A DNA stretch of 64,000 nt. Origin: Luteitalea pratensis. Lineage in GTDB: Bacteria; Acidobacteriota; Vicinamibacteria; Vicinamibacterales; Vicinamibacteraceae. Below are positions 59,338 to 64,000 of the stretch, in pieces. The notes under the pieces are model-generated. The model saw only the letters and a list, made by a program, of their open reading frames with translations. It made no database searches and was not told the origin of the DNA. The stretch's first letter is position 1; each line of letters begins with the position of its first letter. Location: the NCBI RefSeq assembly GCF_001618865.1, contig NZ_CP015136.1, positions 2,825,001-2,889,000 on the forward strand. The letters are read 5' to 3'. The position numbers and the translations under genes were made by a program.

Positions 59338-60867
59338 TCAGAAGTTCAACTCGAGGTTGATGTGGAACACCTGGCCCCTGGCGCCGACGGGGTAGGGATA
59401 AGCGGTGTATCCGACGGGGGATCCTTCCACGTACATCCATTCGCCGTTGAGACGAATCCCGCGCTCCTTCATCAGGTACCAGTTCTGTCCGACTCGCACT
59501 TCCCACGGGTCGCCGTAGTTGCCGAACACCTGTGAGGCGCCGACGTACAACTGAAGAGTCTTGGGGACGACCATCGCCGACGTCTGCAACTGGTAGCCCG
59601 TGTCCTTGATGTCGGCAATGCTGCCGGTGTTGAGGCCGGTGAAATTGCTCAACCAGCGCCAGTAGTACTCGCCCTCGACCGCCATGCCCTTGTACTTGAC
59701 GCCCGCATCGACGCTCGCCATGCGGTAGTCCACCTCGTTGACGGTAATACCGGGTCCAAACAGGTCCGGCGTGAAGATGACGCTCCCGTCCGTGAGGCGG
59801 ATCTGGCTGTTCTCGATGCCTTCCGTTCCCGGCTGGCTCTGCTTTTCCTCGAGGCTGTGCGAGTAGTGCACGCCGATCCGCGTCGCGACCTTCTGGTGAG
59901 CGTCGTAGTCGCCGAACCCGTTCCAGAGGCCGAATTCGCCGGTCGTCGGCAACCACTGGAGGGAGAAGGACTGCGTGTCCATCCTGTTGTCGAGTTGCGA
60001 CGCGCTCACGCCGAGGGTGCTCAGGTTGTTGGCAAACATCGCCATGTACTTGAGCTTCGTGTGCAACTCGCCCTTGAGCCAGACCCCGGAGGTGTACGAC
60101 CCCCGAAAGAACTCGTCGGCAATCAGGCGATCGTCCACGCCGAGCCAGTACGGAAACTGCCCCTCCGTGCTTCGCACGGTCGGCAGCGACGTGATGCCGA
60201 CACCCACGCTCACGAACCGGTTGAAGCTCCAGGTGAGGTTGCCCGCACCCACGACCTGGGCTGGATCACCCTGCGAGGGGTTCGACGACCAGACGTAGAG
60301 GTAGTAGCGCATCTTCGGCGTGAGGAACCAGCCCGAGAACGGCGCAAAGAACTTCTGCAACTGAACGTCCTGGCGCCGCTGCACGGTCTTCGTGTTGCCG
60401 AAGGCGTCGACGTAGGACGCGTCCAGGTTCCGCTGGTTCAGGTAACGGCCATAGCTGAACAGGCGCAAATACATCTCGCCCTTGTCGCCGGCGACCAGCA
60501 GGAAGCCGACGTTGGGAATGTGCGAGAGCGGCTTGGGTTTCGTCGTCGCCGGCTCGACGACGATGATTCCGGTGCTGAAGTCGGCGCTGCAGCCGTCCGA
60601 CACCCAGACGCTGCCCTGATCGTAGCCCCACGTCTTCCCGAGCAGACACGGCGCCTCACCAGTCGATCGCAGCAGCACGACGCCCGACGATGTGTCCGCC
60701 GCGCATTGCGTACGTTCACCCGGCTTCGACGCGCACGAAACGATCACCGGAACGACCTGCGGCACTGCGGCCTTCTGGCTGGCCGTCGGGTCGTCCTGCG
60801 TATCCTGTGCTGCCACAGGCGTCGCGAGAACGACAAGAAGAAGCAGGAGAGCGAGCGGTGAGCTCAT
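59338..60867 (-). CDS. DUF3011-porin fusion outer-membrane protein
   Basis: A 509-residue exported protein. After the signal peptide (residues ~1-20, ending VAAQD) a cysteine-rich domain of about 65 residues (VSCASKPGERTQCAADTSS ... CLLGKTWGYDQGSVWVSDGCSADF) matches the DUF3011 pattern. The remainder is a beta-barrel with aromatic strands (MRYYLYVWSS, YYWRWLSNFTG) resembling phosphate-selective or general porins, ending FHINLELNF with terminal Phe. This domain order is uncommon. The start at 60867 lacks a purine ribosome site. Confidence 0.75.
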   Translation of the reverse strand: MSSPLALLLLLVVLATPVAAQDTQDDPTASQKAAVPQVVPVIVSCASKPGERTQCAADTSSGVVLLRSTGEAPCLLGKTWGYDQGSVWVSDGCSADFSTGIIVVEPATTKPKPLSHIPNVGFLLVAGDKGEMYLRLFSYGRYLNQRNLDASYVDAFGNTKTVQRRQDVQLQKFFAPFSGWFLTPKMRYYLYVWSSNPSQGDPAQVVGAGNLTWSFNRFVSVGVGITSLPTVRSTEGQFPYWLGVDDRLIADEFFRGSYTSGVWLKGELHTKLKYMAMFANNLSTLGVSASQLDNRMDTQSFSLQWLPTTGEFGLWNGFGDYDAHQKVATRIGVHYSHSLEEKQSQPGTEGIENSQIRLTDGSVIFTPDLFGPGITVNEVDYRMASVDAGVKYKGMAVEGEYYWRWLSNFTGLNTGSIADIKDTGYQLQTSAMVVPKTLQLYVGASQVFGNYGDPWEVRVGQNWYLMKERGIRLNGEWMYVEGSPVGYTAYPYPVGARGQVFHINLELNF

Positions 60868-60970
60868 TGGCAGGAGGTGGGGCAACCGAACGCGCACACC
60901 AGTCCGACAACGGGATGTGATCCGTGTCGTCGAGGTCCACTGCGATCGGTTCGAATTGGATGTGCTTGTA

Positions 60971-60988
60971 CTGCTGCTGCTGCTGCTG
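60971..60988. repeat. (CTG)6 microsatellite
   Basis: Six perfect CTG triplets in a row in the non-coding stretch upstream of the porin gene. This is the only triplet run of this length I noticed in the window. Confidence 0.7.
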
Positions 60989-61354
60989 GCATGCTGCACG
61001 GCCGTTGGACCCTCGCTCGATCGTCGGCCAACCGGATGTGACCCAGATCACGGGATGTCGTGGGTCTGCCGACGCGTCGAAGGCGCGAGCATCACCAGTA
61101 CTTGTTGACAACACCAGCCCTCGAACGGCCCATGCGATGGGTCATTCGCCACTGAGTATGAGCCGCTTCCCGGGCTCTCCGCAACTGTACGTTGGACGAA
61201 ACGCAGACGCCCGTGCCCTCGTCGTACAACTGCCCGAGCGAGACGCCAGGCAGCCGGGTCGGCTACCTCACACCATGTCTGGGATCGCCGGCATGCGCGC
61301 GGTGTCAGCCATGGCGCGCCGTAGCCTTGGCGGAGGCGGGCGAGGGAAAGCCAG

Positions 61355-61380
61355 GGCACAGGCCAGGTGGCCTGCGCCCT
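61355..61380 (-). terminator. GC-rich hairpin downstream of the TonB receptor
   Basis: GGGCACAGGCCA and TGGCCTGCGCCC pair with one mismatch around GG. It lies 21 bp beyond the receptor stop and is a likely terminator for it. Confidence 0.55.
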
Positions 61381-61401
61381 GATGACACTGCATTACGGCG
61401 T

Positions 61402-64000
61402 CTAGAACGACATCCGCACGCCGACGCGGAACTGCCGCGACCGGCCCATCGCATCCGCGGACTGCGTCGCCAGCACGCGCCCGAAATTCGCGCTGTTGAC
61501 GTTGCCGTTCGGGTTGGCGAAATGCGGCGTGTTGGTCGCGTTGAACGCTTCCAGGCGGAACTGCAGCTCCGAGGTCCTGATCTTGAAGGAGCGGAACAGC
61601 CCCAGGTCGAGGTTGATCACGCCGGGCCCGCGCATGGAGTTGCGACCCACCTCACCGAACCGGACCTCGGTGACGCGAGCGAACGCCGTCGTATCGAAGT
61701 ACGTGCCGTCGCTGCCCACGTTGCCGAAGATCTCGACGTCGTCCTTGACCTGGTCGGGTGTCTGCTGGTTGCCCGGCATGTTCAGCGACGAGCCCGACGC
61801 CGTCAGGTTGAACGGGCGACCGGCGTACGCGGCGAAGATGCCGTTCAACTGCCAGCCGCCGAAGATCGCGCTGCTGAGGCCCTCGGTGGCCCACCTCTTC
61901 TCCCTGCCGAACGGCAGCTCGTAGACCGCCGCCATCTGGAAGTTGTGCGGGATGTCGTGGTCTGCCCGTGCGCGATTGCGATCGAAGACGATCGCCGCGT
62001 TGTAGCGGTACTCGGTCCAGTCCGAGTACGGGGCCTCGTCGATGGCTTTCGACCAGGTGTAGGCGCCCTTGAGCAGCAGGCCGTCCCTGAAGCGACGGTT
62101 CAGGGTGGCTTGTAGAGCGTGGTAGATGCTGTGCGTGCGACCGTCCCACTCCCGCGTGGGCGTCGTCCGGCCGAACTCCGGGAAGAGCGGGCGCCCTTCG
62201 TCGCCCGACCCCGGGATCTGCGACGCGTTGATATCGAGGAACGCGAAGCCGCGCTCCGAAGCCGACCCCACGTATCCGATCGATGCGGTGATTTCGCCCG
62301 GCAACGTGCGTTCGCCGATCAGGTTCCACGACTGGATGTAGCCGCGGTGCAACTCCGTGTTCGCACGCGGATAGCCCGTTTCCGCCACGCCTGGCAGAGG
62401 TATGCGGCCGGCGTCGATATCGGGACAGCAGATCGACGGGATGCCGACGTCAGGACCGAGCGGCGCGTTGGGAACGCCTGCGGCCACGTAGGCGCGGTCG
62501 GTGGTGACTGGTTGGAAGCCGTTGATGCCCGAGAAGGCCGCCACCAGGGTCAGCGGATACCACCCGCGCAGCGCCTGCGCGCCCCACGGATGCGAGTGGT
62601 ACGTGATGCCGTAGCCAGTGCGGATGACCGCCTTTTCACCGATGCGATAGGCAAGGCCGACACGTGGAGCGAAGAGTTTCTTGCTGTACCCCACGCCGTT
62701 GTCCTGCGGCACGTCGCCCCTGCCGCCAATCAACGCCTCATTCGTGGCCGGGTCGTACGACTCAATCCCCATGCCGCCCGAGCGCCAGCGATTGGGGTAG
62801 AGCTCCCATCGCAATCCCAGGTCGACCGTCAGCTGGTTCGTGGCACGCCAGCGATCGCGGATGAAGAACGCGAACTGGTTCTCGAAGCTGTTCATCTTGA
62901 TGAACTGGCTGCTCTTGCCCGACGCGGACGCCGTGCCGAGCAGGAATGCCGCCAGGCCATTCCAGTCGTTCTCGAACGAGGGCGCACCATCCTGGAATCC
63001 CACGCTGCCGTCCAGCGCGTCGGGATTCAGGGCCGTCACGCCAGGATCAAAATGGAAGGCGCCGCGTGGACCCTCGCCGAGCTCCGGCTGCCAGTGGTTC
63101 ATCAGGTGATGCACGAAGTCGAAACCGAACCGGATGTCGTGCGTGTTCTTCGCCCAGCTCGCGTTGACGTTGGCGGTATATGACTGGTCGTTCCGGTAGA
63201 GCGGGTTCCAGCCCTCGTTGTTTCCCAGGTCGGAGTAGCCGGAGATGTACATCGGCGGCATGCCGCTTTCGCGCGGATCGGGACCGTTCGTGCCCGGGAT
63301 GCCGAGGACGTCGGACCCGAAGTTGACGCCGAGGTCGGGCGGTTCCACGTCCTGGCCGAAACGCGTCCAGCCGAAGTTGCCGTCGATCAGGAACGTCGGC
63401 GAGACGGTATATGTCTGTCCGATACTGGCGATCTGCACCAATGTGGAGCCGGTGCCGAGGCCGCCGCCGCTACACAAACACGGCCCTCCGGCATCGCCGA
63501 GGCCGAACTCGCCGCTGACCTCGGCCTTCATCATGCTGTACTTGAAGAACGTCTGGTGCCGCTCGTTGCGGTTCCAGTTCACCTTGGCGTCGATGTTGTT
63601 GCGGTTCAGCGGCTGCACGCCGGCATTGAAGTAGTTCTGCGTGTCGCCCGGTCGATTCGGAAGAGGAACGAGGGCCAGCAGCTTCATCATCGGCGCGTTC
63701 AGGCGGCCTTGCGGGATGACGTTGACCTGGCCGCCGCTCGAAAACACCGATCGGCCCGTCCCGTCCAGATTGCCGCTGAACGGATCGAAAATCATGCCTT
63801 CTCTGAGGGCCGTCGTGCCTCCCTCGGTGGTGGGAACCAGGATCGGCGCACCGGACGCGCTCAGAATCGGCGCGCCGAGCGTGCGGCTGAAATTGCCGCT
63901 CCTGAAGTCGGCAGTCGGCACCGCGAAGCTGCTCGAGAAGCCCGTCCGCTCGAAGGTGCCTTCCCAGTTGGTAAAGAAGAACAACTTGCTCTTCTCGATC
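61402..64000 (-). CDS. TonB-dependent receptor, Oar-like (5' truncated)
   Basis: The C-terminal ~866 residues of a receptor whose N-terminus is beyond the right edge; the frame is open to the end of the window. KLFFFTNWEGTFERTGFSSS near the edge is the usual post-plug strand, followed by many barrel strands and a terminus QFRVGVRMSF ending in Phe. Repeated NRNERHQTFFKYSMM and SFENQFAFFIRDRW strands are typical of acidobacterial Oar proteins. Ligand unknown. Confidence 0.9.
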   Translation of the reverse strand, partial: IEKSKLFFFTNWEGTFERTGFSSSFAVPTADFRSGNFSRTLGAPILSASGAPILVPTTEGGTTALREGMIFDPFSGNLDGTGRSVFSSGGQVNVIPQGRLNAPMMKLLALVPLPNRPGDTQNYFNAGVQPLNRNNIDAKVNWNRNERHQTFFKYSMMKAEVSGEFGLGDAGGPCLCSGGGLGTGSTLVQIASIGQTYTVSPTFLIDGNFGWTRFGQDVEPPDLGVNFGSDVLGIPGTNGPDPRESGMPPMYISGYSDLGNNEGWNPLYRNDQSYTANVNASWAKNTHDIRFGFDFVHHLMNHWQPELGEGPRGAFHFDPGVTALNPDALDGSVGFQDGAPSFENDWNGLAAFLLGTASASGKSSQFIKMNSFENQFAFFIRDRWRATNQLTVDLGLRWELYPNRWRSGGMGIESYDPATNEALIGGRGDVPQDNGVGYSKKLFAPRVGLAYRIGEKAVIRTGYGITYHSHPWGAQALRGWYPLTLVAAFSGINGFQPVTTDRAYVAAGVPNAPLGPDVGIPSICCPDIDAGRIPLPGVAETGYPRANTELHRGYIQSWNLIGERTLPGEITASIGYVGSASERGFAFLDINASQIPGSGDEGRPLFPEFGRTTPTREWDGRTHSIYHALQATLNRRFRDGLLLKGAYTWSKAIDEAPYSDWTEYRYNAAIVFDRNRARADHDIPHNFQMAAVYELPFGREKRWATEGLSSAIFGGWQLNGIFAAYAGRPFNLTASGSSLNMPGNQQTPDQVKDDVEIFGNVGSDGTYFDTTAFARVTEVRFGEVGRNSMRGPGVINLDLGLFRSFKIRTSELQFRLEAFNATNTPHFANPNGNVNSANFGRVLATQSADAMGRSRQFRVGVRMSF

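Larger units (their letters stand above)
60868..61401. other. 534-bp region without a recognisable gene
   Basis: Upstream of the porin and downstream of the right-hand TonB receptor, both on the minus strand. It holds six tandem CTG units (60971-60988) and a GC-rich hairpin at 61355-61380. Short open frames have no coding character; a GGTTCGAAT at 60948-60956 is not in a tRNA context. The promoter for the porin should lie here. Confidence 0.6.

Noticed and set aside
60948-60956. GGTTCGAAT resembling a tRNA T-loop
   Set aside because: No matching T-stem, anticodon arm or acceptor stem around it.

Overview
The window is high-GC DNA (I estimate the mid-60s percent) with tightly packed genes and many 1-14 bp stop/start overlaps. 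The gene content points to an Acidobacteriota genome, probably of the Vicinamibacteria/Luteitalea type. The evidence is three Oar-like TonB-dependent receptors ending in aromatic residues, a PadR regulator next to an acidobacterial-type duplicated orphan permease (ADOP), a winged-helix/TolB-propeller regulator next to a receptor, and ASPIC/UnbV propeller proteins. This placement is inferred from gene families; there is no rRNA in the window.

Layout. 1-660: end of a TonB-dependent receptor. 682-4831: beta-CASP metallo-beta-lactamase enzyme coupled to an unknown protein, and a divergent cholesterol-oxidase-type GMC oxidoreductase. 4860-8618: tannase-like esterase, a one-haem cytochrome c, an alpha/beta hydrolase and a GNAT acetyltransferase. 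8809-15673: exported or Tat-exported carbohydrate and peptide enzymes (mannonate dehydratase, PEGA protein, cupredoxin lipoprotein, M14 peptidase, sugar isomerase). 15678-20769: deaminase flanked by palindromic repeats, then two divergent large membrane proteins (one a GT39/ArnT-like glycosyltransferase) and a small membrane protein.

20839-31184 is the most unusual region: seven minus-strand genes joined by overlaps. In transcription order they encode an asparagine-synthetase-like enzyme lacking the N-terminal Cys, a radical SAM enzyme, a flavin-halogenase-like protein, a TPR/VCBS/UnbV lipoprotein, a second VCBS/UnbV protein, an UnbU (RnfD/NqrB-like) membrane protein, and a 68-residue protein of Asn-Gln heptad repeats. 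A NitT/TauT-type ABC importer (31241-33895) diverges from it. UnbU and UnbV are named from enediyne loci, but no polyketide synthase is present. It looks like an uncharacterised envelope-linked biosynthetic or redox system.

33996-40316: DinB protein, AraC regulator with an unknown partner, then a four-gene operon (OsmC-like without cysteine, acyl-CoA-dehydrogenase-fold protein lacking the catalytic Glu, orphan PhnD-like binding protein, MetE-like methyltransferase). 40947-48297: GlcG/HbpS-like protein, a TonB receptor with its winged-helix/propeller neighbour, and a small metzincin. 48393-50164: DNA ligase and LigD-type polymerase as separate coupled genes. 50219-53244: PadR and an ADOP permease broken by a one-base frameshift. 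53388-57485: Tat-exported FAD oxidoreductase, then a coupled membrane TIR protein and secreted protein. 57672-64000: VOC protein, cyclase-family hydrolase, DUF3011-porin fusion, and a TonB receptor running off the right edge. I found no tRNA, rRNA, CRISPR array, transposase or phage gene.
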